From JBOFBH01 sp051657715 (GTDB lineage: Bacteria > Actinomycetota > Actinomycetes > Actinomycetales > Angustibacteraceae): 64,000 bases of DNA. Positions 1 through 7,580 of the stretch are shown here, piece after piece. How positions within the stretch are numbered: position 1 is the first letter of the stretch; every line of letters starts with the position of its first letter. Position numbers and translations under genes: made by a program. Location: contig JBOFLF010000064.1 of the NCBI GenBank assembly GCA_051657715.1, forward strand, positions 186,001 through 250,000. Reading direction: 5' to 3'. The notes under the pieces were generated by a model. It was not told the origin of the DNA and searched no databases. It was given only the letters and a program-made list of their open reading frames with translations.

Positions 1-1
1 G

Positions 2-577
2 CGCACCGTGCGACTTGCGAACGGTCGTGAGGTGTCCGCGCTGCAGATCCAGGCCGAGTACCTGGAACGGGCGTCGGACCACCTGGACCGTCGCGGTGGT
101 GGGGCACCGGTGCACAAGACCGTGCTCGATCTGTGGCGGCGCACGCTGGGCGCCGTCGAGACCGGTGACCTGTCGTCGATGGACCGGGAGATCGACTGGA
201 TCATCAAGTACCGGTTGATCGAGCGCTACCGGGCCAAGCACGGCTTGACGCTGTCCGATCCTCGAGTAGCCCAGGTGGACCTGGCCTACCACGACATCCA
301 CCGTCGCCGCGGGTTGTACTACTTGATGGAACGAGCCGGCCGCACTGAGCGGGTGGCCAGCGACGTGGAGATCTTCGAGGCCAAGTCGGTGCCGCCGCAG
401 ACCACCAGGGCCAAGCTGCGCGGCGACTTCGTGCGACGTGCCCAGGAGCAGCGTCGGGACTTCACCGTCGACTGGGTGCACCTGAAGCTGAACGATCAAG
501 CCCAGCGGACCGTGCTGTGCAAGGACCCGTTCGCGCACGCCGACGAGCGCGTCGAGCGGCTGATCGCCAGCATGTGA
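2..577 (+). CDS. pafA: Pup--protein ligase PafA, C-terminal part
   Basis: This is the last ~191 residues of PafA, which uses ATP to join the C-terminal glutamate of Pup to substrate lysines and so marks proteins for the mycobacterial-type proteasome. The frame is open to the left edge, so the start lies outside the window; the whole family is roughly 450 residues. Recognisable PafA blocks are DREIDWIIKYRLIERYR, RVAQVDLAYHDI, EAKSVPPQTTRAKLRGDF and the near-terminal VDWVHLKLNDQAQRTVL. These distinguish it from the related depupylase Dop, whose equivalent segments differ. The FKBP lipoprotein, pafB, pafC and tatAC downstream match the usual actinobacterial order. Confidence 0.95.
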   Translation, partial: RTVRLANGREVSALQIQAEYLERASDHLDRRGGGAPVHKTVLDLWRRTLGAVETGDLSSMDREIDWIIKYRLIERYRAKHGLTLSDPRVAQVDLAYHDIHRRRGLYYLMERAGRTERVASDVEIFEAKSVPPQTTRAKLRGDFVRRAQEQRRDFTVDWVHLKLNDQAQRTVLCKDPFAHADERVERLIASM

Positions 578-631
578 CCGCCAGAGGCATCCCACCCCGC
601 TCCCGGCCGACCCGACCACGAGATGGCCAGT

Positions 632-637
632 TAGGGT
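632..637 (+). promoter_or_regulatory. Candidate -10 element for the FKBP lipoprotein
   Basis: TAGGGT lies about 33 nt before the GTG start of the FKBP gene and would give a leader of about 26 nt. The same hexamer recurs before other genes in this window. No convincing -35 element was seen. Confidence 0.35.
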
Positions 638-669
638 GGAACGTCTCGTCCTCGAACAAAGGTTGATCC

Positions 670-1650
670 GTGCGACCTGTTCGTCTTCGACCCGCGGCGC
701 GTCTCGCGGCCGTCATCGCCGTCTCGGCTCTCGCGGTCGCCGGTTGCGCGAATGCCGACCCGGATCCGTCCTCGCCCCAATCGGTCACCACCAATGCCCT
801 GCGGGGGGTGAAGGTGAGCGGTGAGGCCGGGAAGAAGCCGGCCCTCACCTTGACGCGCACCCCGACGTCGTTGACCACTACCGGCACCGTGGTGGTCGAG
901 CCGGGCGACGGCGCGACCGTCGCGAGCGGGCAGCGGGTCACCGTCGACTACCTGCTGGTGAACGGCAAGGACGGCAAGGAGGCCGACTCCTCGTTCGGGA
1001 AGACGCCGCAGAACTTCATCGCCGACCCCAAACGGCTCATGCCCGGTCTGGCCAACAGCTTGATCGGCCAGAAGGTCGGGGCCCGGATCCTCGCGGGGAT
1101 CGCGCCCAAGGATGGTTTCGGCGAGGCCGGCAACCCCTCGCTCGGGTTCGGTAAGGACGACGCCCTGCTCTTCGTGCTGGACATCAAGGCCGCCGCCACC
1201 CCGCTCACCAAGGCCACTGGTGAGCAGGTCTCTGCGAAGGCGGGCCTGCCGACGGTGAAGGACAACGGGGCGCAGGAACCGACCATCACTATTCCGAAGG
1301 ACCCACCACCCAGCACCCTGCAGGTGCAGCCGCTGATCAAGGGCACCGGTCCGCGGGTCGAGTCCGGCAACACGATCTCCGCGGCGTACGTCGGTGTCAT
1401 CTATGGCTCCGGCCGGGTGTTCGACTCGTCGTACAAGACCGGGAGGCTGTTGCAGAGCCCCGTCGGGGTTAAAGGTCTCGTTCCTGGGTTCGACAAGGGA
1501 CTGGTCGGTCAGACCGTCGGCAGCCGGGTGTTGCTGGTGATCCCCCCGAAGGAGGGGTACGGCAAGCGGGGAAACCCGCAGGCCGGCATCAAAAGCACCG
1601 ACACCTTGGTGTTCGTGGTCGACATCCTGGACGCCTACCAGCAGGGCTGA
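670..1650 (+). CDS. FKBP-type peptidyl-prolyl isomerase, lipoprotein with two FKBP domains
   Basis: This is a predicted exported lipoprotein of 326 residues. The N-terminus has a basic start, a hydrophobic core and the lipobox AVAGC (Cys at about residue 26), so it should be lipid-anchored outside the membrane. Two FKBP_C-like segments follow, roughly residues 75-175 and 215-325. Each carries the family pattern of a VDYLLVNG or AAYVGVIYG strand, a 'fDSSfgk' turn, 'MPGLANSLIGQKVG' or 'VPGFDKGLVGQTVG', and a final 'LLFVLDIK' or 'LVFVVDIL' strand. FKBPs catalyse cis-trans isomerisation of prolyl bonds and help extracytoplasmic folding. The start is GTG. An FKBP next to pafA is common in actinobacteria. 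Confidence 0.9.
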   Translation: MRPVRLRPAARLAAVIAVSALAVAGCANADPDPSSPQSVTTNALRGVKVSGEAGKKPALTLTRTPTSLTTTGTVVVEPGDGATVASGQRVTVDYLLVNGKDGKEADSSFGKTPQNFIADPKRLMPGLANSLIGQKVGARILAGIAPKDGFGEAGNPSLGFGKDDALLFVLDIKAAATPLTKATGEQVSAKAGLPTVKDNGAQEPTITIPKDPPPSTLQVQPLIKGTGPRVESGNTISAAYVGVIYGSGRVFDSSYKTGRLLQSPVGVKGLVPGFDKGLVGQTVGSRVLLVIPPKEGYGKRGNPQAGIKSTDTLVFVVDILDAYQQG

Positions 1651-1664
1651 CCTGCTTCACCAGA

Positions 1665-1686
1665 CCGGCTGCTGGGCAGCAGCTGG
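1665..1686. terminator. Candidate terminator hairpin after the FKBP gene
   Basis: CCGGCTGCT and AGCAGCTGG can pair (9 bp with one G-U pair) around a GGGC loop, starting 15 nt after the FKBP stop. A short TTTT follows at 1693-1696. The site lies between convergent genes. This is by eye; no folding energy was computed. Confidence 0.4.
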
Positions 1687-1768
1687 ACCGGGATTTTGAC
1701 GGCAGTCGGGACGGCACCACCACCCACGGCGGTCCAATGTCGGGACGGTCTCGGTCGGCGTCCTTGCA

Positions 1769-3016
1769 TCACGTTGCGGTGTTTCCCAGTAGTCGGCCGG
1801 CGTGAACCCCGGCAACGGCGGGGGACAGGAAAGCGGCAGGGTCGTCGTCCAGGCCACGGCCCATCGTGGACAACGGTGCGGGGCACCGTCGCAGAGCGGT
1901 GTCCAGGCCGTCCAGCTTCACCTCGATCAATCGGTGCAGCCCCCGCGGGGTGGCGAGGGTCGCAGCTTGATCGCGCACCGTACGCCCCAGTTCGCCGGGC
2001 AGCAGGGGAACCACCACGTCGGCCGGGGTCAACGCCACCCGCCCGTAGGCGGTGAGACTGTGGTGCGACACTCCGCGGTGGCGAGACCGGGGATCGACCC
2101 CGGAGACCCGCAATGCGGCGACGGGTCGACCGCCCAACGCGCTGACCGCGTTGATCGCCTCACCGGCGGCCACCCCGGAGAAGCCCCACCTGGTGCCGGT
2201 TCCCAGGTTGCCTGGTCCCTGGGCGACGACCGCCACGTCGGCGTCCCAGATCAGCCGAGCAGCGAGAAGCCCGGAATGCACGCTGACCGCCTCGAGATCC
2301 CCTCCGAAAGCCTGGCCGGTGCTGACACACCCGGCAAGCCATCCGTTGGAGCGCAGGATGTCGACGGTCCGGGACAGCCAGGCCGGCAGCGCACCTCCGT
2401 CGGTCATGACATAGGCGACCCGAGCCTGCGGGCGTACCGACCGGATTCCGGCCACGACGGCTGGCAGCGCCGAGTGCAGGTCCGCTACCACCACGGGCAT
2501 GGCGCCCAAGTCGTCGGCGTCCTGGAGCACCTGGTGGTGTGGCGAACCAGGCTCGTCGGCCCCGTGCACCATGACCTGCAGCGGCGTGTACCGAGCTTTG
2601 ACCAGGTGACCGGTGGTCGGCTTCTTGTCGGGTGTCTCGTCGTCGAGCGCCCTGCTGTCGAGAGCTCTGCTGTCGAGAGCTCTGCTGTCGAGCGCCTGGT
2701 CGTCGCCGGTGTCGACGATCGCCCCCGTCGGCGGTGGTGGTAGCCGGTCTGGGACGGCGACCACGACGGCGAACCCCCCGGTGCCCAGGCCACGATCCAG
2801 CGGCCCGCTGGTGATCAGCACCTGATCGCCGGGCTCGGGGGTGCCGACCAGGGCTGGATAGGCGATCGCCCGACACCGTCCATGGGTGCTGGCCGCTGGT
2901 GACTCGCTCGGGCCGCTATCTGCAGTCGCGAGGGTGATAGTCAGCTCGCGGACGCCGTGCCACTCGCGCCCGATGCTGTGCACCACGCCGGTTCGCCAGG
3001 TGACCGCCGACGCCAC
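1769..3016 (-). CDS. DUF3866 family protein
   Basis: I recognise this as a member of the DUF3866 family, which is common in actinobacteria and has no assigned function. Family-typical blocks are GHLVKARYTPLQVMV, MPVVVADLHSALPAV, ARVAYVMTDGGALPAW, VAVVAQGPGNLGTGTRWGFSG and the SHHSLTAYGRVALTPADVVVP end. The frame stays open to an ATG at 3286, but that start would overlap pafB and add about 90 low-complexity residues. I prefer the GTG at 3016, just before the conserved TWRTGVVHSIGREW, giving 415 residues. Between the N-terminal beta region and the core is a linker with a three-fold LDSRA repeat. It runs convergent to the FKBP gene and divergent from pafB. Confidence 0.8.
   Translation of the reverse strand: MASAVTWRTGVVHSIGREWHGVRELTITLATADSGPSESPAASTHGRCRAIAYPALVGTPEPGDQVLITSGPLDRGLGTGGFAVVVAVPDRLPPPPTGAIVDTGDDQALDSRALDSRALDSRALDDETPDKKPTTGHLVKARYTPLQVMVHGADEPGSPHHQVLQDADDLGAMPVVVADLHSALPAVVAGIRSVRPQARVAYVMTDGGALPAWLSRTVDILRSNGWLAGCVSTGQAFGGDLEAVSVHSGLLAARLIWDADVAVVAQGPGNLGTGTRWGFSGVAAGEAINAVSALGGRPVAALRVSGVDPRSRHRGVSHHSLTAYGRVALTPADVVVPLLPGELGRTVRDQAATLATPRGLHRLIEVKLDGLDTALRRCPAPLSTMGRGLDDDPAAFLSPAVAGVHAGRLLGNTAT
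2652..2696. repeat. 15-nt tandem repeat in the DUF3866 linker
   Basis: Three copies of a 15-nt unit (CTGCTGTCGAGAGCT, the last copy diverged) encode repeated LDSRA in the DUF3866 protein. The unit is a multiple of three, so copy changes keep the frame. Confidence 0.8.
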
Positions 3017-3279
3017 CGGGTCGACCGAAGGGTCACCGATCGAAGGTCTGATGACGGGGTCGATCGGATGGCCAGGTGAGTGATGACGATCTGGGTCGGG
3101 CGGCGGTCCATCGTCCACGACGGGCCAGCCTAGCCAGCACGGCCAGCTCTTCACCGCGAGCCCGATCCTGGCCCGCGGGCCGGGTGTCGGGGATGGCGCC
3201 CGGATGGTGACCTGGGCGGTATCGACCCGTCGACCTTCACGGACGCCGTGCAGTAGCGTCGGCTGCGGTGAGGAGGTCC

Positions 3280-4395
3280 ATGTCATCCGTGAAGACTGAG
3301 CGGTTGCTCAATCTGGTGATCTGCCTGTTGAGCACCCGCCGTCCATTGTCCAAGGCTCAGATCCGCACATCGGTTCCCCAGTACGCCGATCACGTCTCGG
3401 GTGAGGCGTTCGAGCGGATGTTCGAGCGGGACAAGGAAGAGCTGCGAGAGCTGGGTATCCCACTGGTCACCGCGCCGATGGCGGGTTCCTTCGACGACGA
3501 GCTGGGCTACCGGGTCGACCGGGACGCGTATGCTCTGCCGCAGGTCAGCTTTGAGCCGGACGAGCTCGCGGTGCTGGGCCTGGCCGCCCGAGTGTGGCAG
3601 CAGGCCAGCCTGGCCGAGCCGGCGACCCGAGCACTCACCAAGCTCACCGCGCTCGGCGCGCCGCCGGACGACGGGTCGATGGTCGGCATCGAGCCGCGGA
3701 TCCGCACCGTGGAACCGGCCTTCGATTCTCTCTGGTCGGCCGTCCGGGACCGCCTTCCGGTGGCCTTCGACTACCGCAAACCGCACGACCCGGTCGCTCG
3801 TGAGCGGCTCGTGGAGCCGTGGGCAGTCACCAGCTGGCGGGGACGGTGGTACCTCACCGGTCGCGATCGGAATCGTGCGGCGCGGCGGGTGTTCCGGCTG
3901 TCTCGGGTGCACGGCCCGGTGCGGGCCATCGGGGCGCCCGGCAGTTTCGAGGTCCCGCCCGAGCCGGTGGACGCCTCGGGTCTCGCCGAGATGTTCGCCT
4001 CGGTGTTCGCCGCTGAGCAGGAACAACCGCGGCGCACCGCGACCGTCCGGTTGAAGGCGGGTGCCGGGCAGGCCCTGCGGCCTCGCGCGACCGTCGTCGA
4101 TGCCGCCTCGGTACCCGGTTGGGAGGTGCTGCAGCTGCCGTTCAGCGAGCTGGATCGCCTGGCGACGGAGTTGGTGACACTGGGTCCGTCCGCGGTCGTG
4201 CTCGCGCCGGATGACTTGCGGGCCAACGTCATCGAGCGGCTACGCGGTGTCCTCGCAGCTGAACGAGCCCGGGCTGCAACCGGACCAGGCGAGGTCGAGC
4301 ACGGTGGTCGTGTCGTCACCGAGTGGCGTGCTGGTGATCACAGCGCGACCCAGCGTCGAGACGGCGCACACGGTGACGGGGCAGGCGCGGCATGA
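3280..4395 (+). CDS. pafB: Transcriptional regulator PafB (WYL domain)
   Basis: PafB pairs with PafC to form a WYL-domain activator that controls DNA-damage genes in mycobacteria through a RecA-independent route. It was first named for its place next to pafA. The N-terminus (residues 1-70) is a winged-helix domain, with TERLLNLVICLLSTRRPLS and a following FERDKEELRELGIPL typical of the family. A WYL-type segment near residues 150-230 includes FDYRK, VEPWAVTSWRGRWYLTGRD and FRLSRVHGPV. The ATG at 3280 sits just after AGGAGG (3271-3276); an in-frame GTG at 3268 is less likely. The C-terminus carries a charged tail not usual for the family. The stop overlaps pafC by ATGA. Confidence 0.93.
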   Translation: MSSVKTERLLNLVICLLSTRRPLSKAQIRTSVPQYADHVSGEAFERMFERDKEELRELGIPLVTAPMAGSFDDELGYRVDRDAYALPQVSFEPDELAVLGLAARVWQQASLAEPATRALTKLTALGAPPDDGSMVGIEPRIRTVEPAFDSLWSAVRDRLPVAFDYRKPHDPVARERLVEPWAVTSWRGRWYLTGRDRNRAARRVFRLSRVHGPVRAIGAPGSFEVPPEPVDASGLAEMFASVFAAEQEQPRRTATVRLKAGAGQALRPRATVVDAASVPGWEVLQLPFSELDRLATELVTLGPSAVVLAPDDLRANVIERLRGVLAAERARAATGPGEVEHGGRVVTEWRAGDHSATQRRDGAHGDGAGAA

Positions 4396-5345
4396 CCGAG
4401 ACCGCGACGGCCCGGCTGTCCCGGCTGCTGGCCATGGTCCCGTGGTTGCTGTCTCACCAGGGCGTGGCCGTGTCGGACGCGGCGCGCGAGTTCGGCGTCA
4501 GCGAGCAGCAGCTGATCAAGGATCTCGAGCTGCTGTTCGTCTGCGGGCTTCCCGGGCATCTCCCGGACGACCTGATCGAGGCCGACTGGGATAGCGGCTA
4601 TGTCTACCTCTCCAACGCCGAAGCGATCTCCCGCCCGTTGCGGTTGCGGGTCGACGAAGCGCTGGCGCTGATCGTCGGCCTGCGCACTCTGGCCCAGGTT
4701 CCTGGCCTCGGCGACCGAGACGCGGTCAGCCGTGCGCTGGCCAAGCTGGAAGACGCCGCTGGTGACGCAGCCGCACCGGCTGGCCAAGTGCGGGTCGACC
4801 TCGGGACCGCCAGCACCGACGTCCTGCATGCCTGCCGTGACGGTCTGCGACGGTGCCGCCGGTTGCGTTTGGAGTACCTCATCCCGCACCGCGACGTCAC
4901 CACCCGTCGGGACGTCGACCCGATCCGGGTGCAGAACATGGACGACCGCTGGTACGTGGAGGGGTGGTGCCACCAGGCCGAGGCGGTGCGAACCTTCCGC
5001 TTGGATCGAGTACGGCGGATCGAGGTCCTGGACGTCGACGGCACCGTCCCAGATCAGGCATGCGTTCGGGACCTGGACGCCGGAGTCTTCGCCCCCGGCC
5101 CGAACGACCACCACGTGCGCCTAGCACTCGACCCGACGGCCCGCTGGGTCATCGACTACTACCCGGTGGACGACGTGGCTCACGGGCCCGCTGGCGAGCT
5201 GCTGGTGACGTTCCGGACGGGGGACCTCATGTGGCTGCGGGCTCTGGCGTTGCGCCTGTCTGGCGCCGCGCGAGTGCTGCACCCTCCCGAGCTGGCCGAG
5301 GAGGTCGCTCAGGCGGCTCGGGCGGCTCTCGTCGCCTACTCCTGA
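4392..5345 (+). CDS. pafC: Transcriptional regulator PafC (WYL domain)
   Basis: This is the second subunit of the PafBC DNA-damage regulator, at 317 residues. It has an N-terminal HTH (RLSRLLAMVPWLLSHQGVAV, then AAREFGVSEQQLIKDLELLFVCGLPG). A WYL core at about residues 150-220 contains CRRLRLEYL, RRDVDPIRVQNMDDRWYVEG and AEAVRTFRLDRVRRIEVL. The C-terminal WCX-like segment follows. Its start overlaps the pafB stop as ATGA, so the two are expected to be translationally coupled and made in equal amounts. Gene order and sequence both support the call. Confidence 0.93.
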   Translation: MTETATARLSRLLAMVPWLLSHQGVAVSDAAREFGVSEQQLIKDLELLFVCGLPGHLPDDLIEADWDSGYVYLSNAEAISRPLRLRVDEALALIVGLRTLAQVPGLGDRDAVSRALAKLEDAAGDAAAPAGQVRVDLGTASTDVLHACRDGLRRCRRLRLEYLIPHRDVTTRRDVDPIRVQNMDDRWYVEGWCHQAEAVRTFRLDRVRRIEVLDVDGTVPDQACVRDLDAGVFAPGPNDHHVRLALDPTARWVIDYYPVDDVAHGPAGELLVTFRTGDLMWLRALALRLSGAARVLHPPELAEEVAQAARAALVAYS

Positions 5346-5661
5346 CCTGCGATCGGCTTAACCCGCCCTGCTCATGCCTGGCCGTCAGGCTCCCTCGACG
5401 TCGGACTCTCCGTCCTGGCCGCTCATTCGCCCCTGCGTGCGAGTGCCTGCTGCTGAGGCGAACGCACTCCACCACGACGGGGGTAGGGCGCCAGGGTGGA
5501 TCGCGCTGAGCAGGGTAAAGGTGGAGGAGGCCGTTGCCGAGGCATGGGAGGTAGCTCAGACAGGGACAGGTCCGGTCAGCCGAGTACGGCAGGCAAGGCC
5601 TACTCCCACAATCCGTTGAGGGACGAGTCTCGTCCCTCAACCCGTCGAGGAGGCGGATGTC
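5346..5661. other. Gap between pafC and the zinc-ribbon gene
   Basis: These 316 bases show no gene I can support. Short open frames on both strands are low-complexity and have no recognisable domain. The last 50 bases hold a perfect 25-nt inverted repeat (5616-5640) and a GAGGAGG ribosome-binding site. The rest may hold a promoter or leader RNA, but I see no clear -35/-10 pair. Confidence 0.6.
5616..5640. promoter_or_regulatory. Perfect 11-bp inverted repeat ahead of the zinc-ribbon gene
   Basis: TTGAGGGACGA and TCGTCCCTCAA flank a 3-nt loop (GTC), ending 21 nt before the ATG at 5662 and just upstream of the GAGGAGG site. There is no T-run, so it does not look like an intrinsic terminator. 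It could be a repressor operator or an RNA hairpin in the 5' leader. Confidence 0.6.
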
Positions 5662-6009
5662 ATGGCAACCATCAAGGCGACCTGTCCCTGCTGCGGCGAC
5701 GTTGAGCTGACCGCGGCGCAGGTGCGCCTGGTGGTGTGCAACGTCGCCGAGTGGTCCTACTACGCCTTCACCTGCGACCGCTGCCAGGACGAGATCCGCA
5801 AGCCGGCCGGCGTCGAGGTCGTCAGCCTGCTGCGATCGGGTGGGGTCACCGCGGAGCGGTGGACCGTGCCGGCGGAGGCCCTGGAGCAGCACGACGGGCC
5901 GGTCATCGGCTACGACGACGTCTTGGACTTCGCGTTGTGGCTTCAGCGTTGTGTGGACCCGCTGGCAGCTGTTGAGGCCATGGGTCCCGGGGTGCGGGTC
6001 GCCAAGTAG
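5662..6009 (+). CDS. Small zinc-ribbon protein
   Basis: This 115-residue protein has cysteines in two clusters, CPCCG near the N-terminus and CDRCQ around residue 40, as in a small zinc ribbon. The rest is a mixed alpha/beta segment ending DFALWLQRC and a short tail. I do not know a function. Similar short proteins are often found between pafC and tatA in actinobacteria, so it is probably a conserved housekeeping component. A strong GAGGAGG lies 6 nt before the ATG, and an 11-bp inverted repeat precedes that. Confidence 0.75.
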   Translation: MATIKATCPCCGDVELTAAQVRLVVCNVAEWSYYAFTCDRCQDEIRKPAGVEVVSLLRSGGVTAERWTVPAEALEQHDGPVIGYDDVLDFALWLQRCVDPLAAVEAMGPGVRVAK

Positions 6010-6107
6010 GCGCTGAGCGGCGTCAGCCAAGGTCGGCACCGTCCCGGGATCGACGAACACGCCACCACCGGGATCCGATCGATCGGACGGTCTTGCGTTC
6101 TCGTACA

Positions 6108-6443
6108 GTGACGCGGGTGTGGTGGTGGGTTCTGCTGATCGTGGTCCTGCTGCTCGCCGCGCCCATCTTCCACGGCCTGCTGGTCTGGCGGATCGTCCGC
6201 AAAGGGATCCGTCTCAGCAGCCAGGTGGCCACCAGCGTCGGTATCGCTGGTGACGCCTGGGAGGCGGCGGATTCGTCGCCTTACCACCCGGCCCGTTCGT
6301 CGTTGAGCGATCCCGGCCAGCCATCCGCGGCGGATTCGAGGTGTCCACGGTGCGGCTGGTCTCCTGTGCAAGAGCAGGCAGCCAGCGCCGAGAGCGTAGG
6401 GTTGGTGCCACATCTCTCCTCAGACAAGGGACGGTACCGATGA
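6108..6443 (+). CDS. Small single-pass membrane protein
   Basis: This predicted protein has about 111 residues and one N-terminal membrane segment (WWWVLLIVVLLLAAPIFHG), then a basic stretch and a soluble tail with CPRCG. No known family was recognised. The stop overlaps the tatA ATG as ATGA, which supports real coding and coupling to tatA. The start is uncertain: GTG at 6108 or 6117, or TTG at 6093, are all in frame, and no strong ribosome-binding site is present. Confidence 0.6.
   Translation: MTRVWWWVLLIVVLLLAAPIFHGLLVWRIVRKGIRLSSQVATSVGIAGDAWEAADSSPYHPARSSLSDPGQPSAADSRCPRCGWSPVQEQAASAESVGLVPHLSSDKGRYR
6397..6402 (+). promoter_or_regulatory. Candidate -10 element for tatA
   Basis: TAGGGT lies 38 nt before the tatA ATG, inside the preceding small gene. 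It would allow tatAC to be transcribed separately from pafBC. No clear -35 was seen. Confidence 0.3.
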
Positions 6444-6712
6444 GAGGTCTCCTCGAACCCTGGCACCTGCTGATCCTGGTGGCAGTGATCGCCGTGCTCT
6501 TCGGTGGCCGCCGACTCCCGGACGCCGCCCGTGGCCTGGGTCGTTCTATGCGGATCTTCAAGTCCGAGATCAAGCAGATGCAGGACGACGGCAAGGGTTC
6601 TAGCGGTACAGCCGCGCCCGAGACACCCCCCGCTCCGGTGGAGGGCCGCGTGGTCGATCACGGCTCGTCTGCCACATCCCGGCCTGCGGACGAACCGCAC
6701 CGGCAGAGCTGA
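6440..6712 (+). CDS. tatA: Sec-independent translocase subunit TatA
   Basis: TatA forms the pore ring of the twin-arginine translocase, which moves folded proteins across the membrane. At 90 residues it has the usual layout: a short N-terminus, one membrane helix (LLILVAVIAVLF), the FGGRRLPDAARGLG hinge, an amphipathic helix (SMRIFKSEIKQM) and a disordered acidic/proline tail. It overlaps the upstream small membrane protein by ATGA and is followed 36 nt later by tatC. Confidence 0.95.
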   Translation: MRGLLEPWHLLILVAVIAVLFGGRRLPDAARGLGRSMRIFKSEIKQMQDDGKGSSGTAAPETPPAPVEGRVVDHGSSATSRPADEPHRQS

Positions 6713-6748
6713 GGGTTCCCGCTGACCAGCACGACGCACGGCCGTTTC

Positions 6749-7555
6749 GTGTCGCGTCGACGGCGGGACCCCGAAGGTCGGATGCCGTTGCGCGAGCACC
6801 TGGTGGAGTTGCGCCGACGGGTTCTGCGCAGCGCCGTGGTGATCCTCATCGGGTCTGTGGTCGGGTGGTTCCTCGCCGAGCCGTTCCTCGCCGCGCTGAT
6901 CGAGCCAGCTGTGGAGGTGGCCAGGGCCAAGAACATCGAATCGTCCATCAACTACCTCGACCCGTTCTCCGCACTCAACCAACGAGTTCAGATCAGCGTC
7001 CTGATCGGGGTGTTTCTCGCTGCACCGGTCTGGCTTTACCAGTTCTGGGCGTTCATCACCCCAGGACTGACCACGAAGGAACGCCGGTACTCGGTCGGCT
7101 TCGTGGCCGCCGCCGTGCCGCTGTTCGCTGCCGGTGCGGCCCTGGCGTGGTACATCTTCCCCAAGGCGTGGGAGTTCCTCATCCAGTTCGTCCCCGCGGA
7201 CGGCTCCCAGTACCTCACTGCAAACCTCTACTTCTCGTTCGTCACCCGGTTGCTGGTCATGTTCGGGATCGCCTTCGTGATCCCGGTCGTCCTGGTCGGG
7301 CTGAACATGGCGCACCTGATGAGCGGTCGGACCATGGTGCGGCAGTGGCGCATCGTGGTGTTCGTGTGCTTCCTGTTCGCGGCCATCGCCACCCCGACGC
7401 CCGAGGCCATGTCGATGCTGGTGCTCGCCGGAGCGATGTGCCTGCTGTTCGGGACCGCCATCGGGATCTGCCTGCTGTTGGACCGCCGACGGGCCAGGCG
7501 GTCCGGTGAGCCGGACTACGACGCGCTCGCCGACGACGAAGCCAGCCCGCTCTGA
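6749..7555 (+). CDS. tatC: Sec-independent translocase subunit TatC
   Basis: TatC is the six-helix membrane subunit that recognises the twin-arginine signal peptide. The protein (268 residues) has the conserved cytoplasmic start MPLREHLVELRRRVLRS, the P2-loop region FITPGLTTKERRY, and six hydrophobic segments. The C-terminal tail is acidic. The GTG at 6749 is the annotated start; the conserved part begins about 11 residues later. It is co-directional with tatA, as is normal for actinobacteria. Confidence 0.95.
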   Translation: MSRRRRDPEGRMPLREHLVELRRRVLRSAVVILIGSVVGWFLAEPFLAALIEPAVEVARAKNIESSINYLDPFSALNQRVQISVLIGVFLAAPVWLYQFWAFITPGLTTKERRYSVGFVAAAVPLFAAGAALAWYIFPKAWEFLIQFVPADGSQYLTANLYFSFVTRLLVMFGIAFVIPVVLVGLNMAHLMSGRTMVRQWRIVVFVCFLFAAIATPTPEAMSMLVLAGAMCLLFGTAIGICLLLDRRRARRSGEPDYDALADDEASPL

Positions 7556-7580
7556 CCTGCCCGGTTCTCAGGAGATCTCG

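Noticed and set aside
5374..5619. 81-codon open frame after pafC
   Set aside because: No domain, random-looking composition, and no ribosome-binding site.
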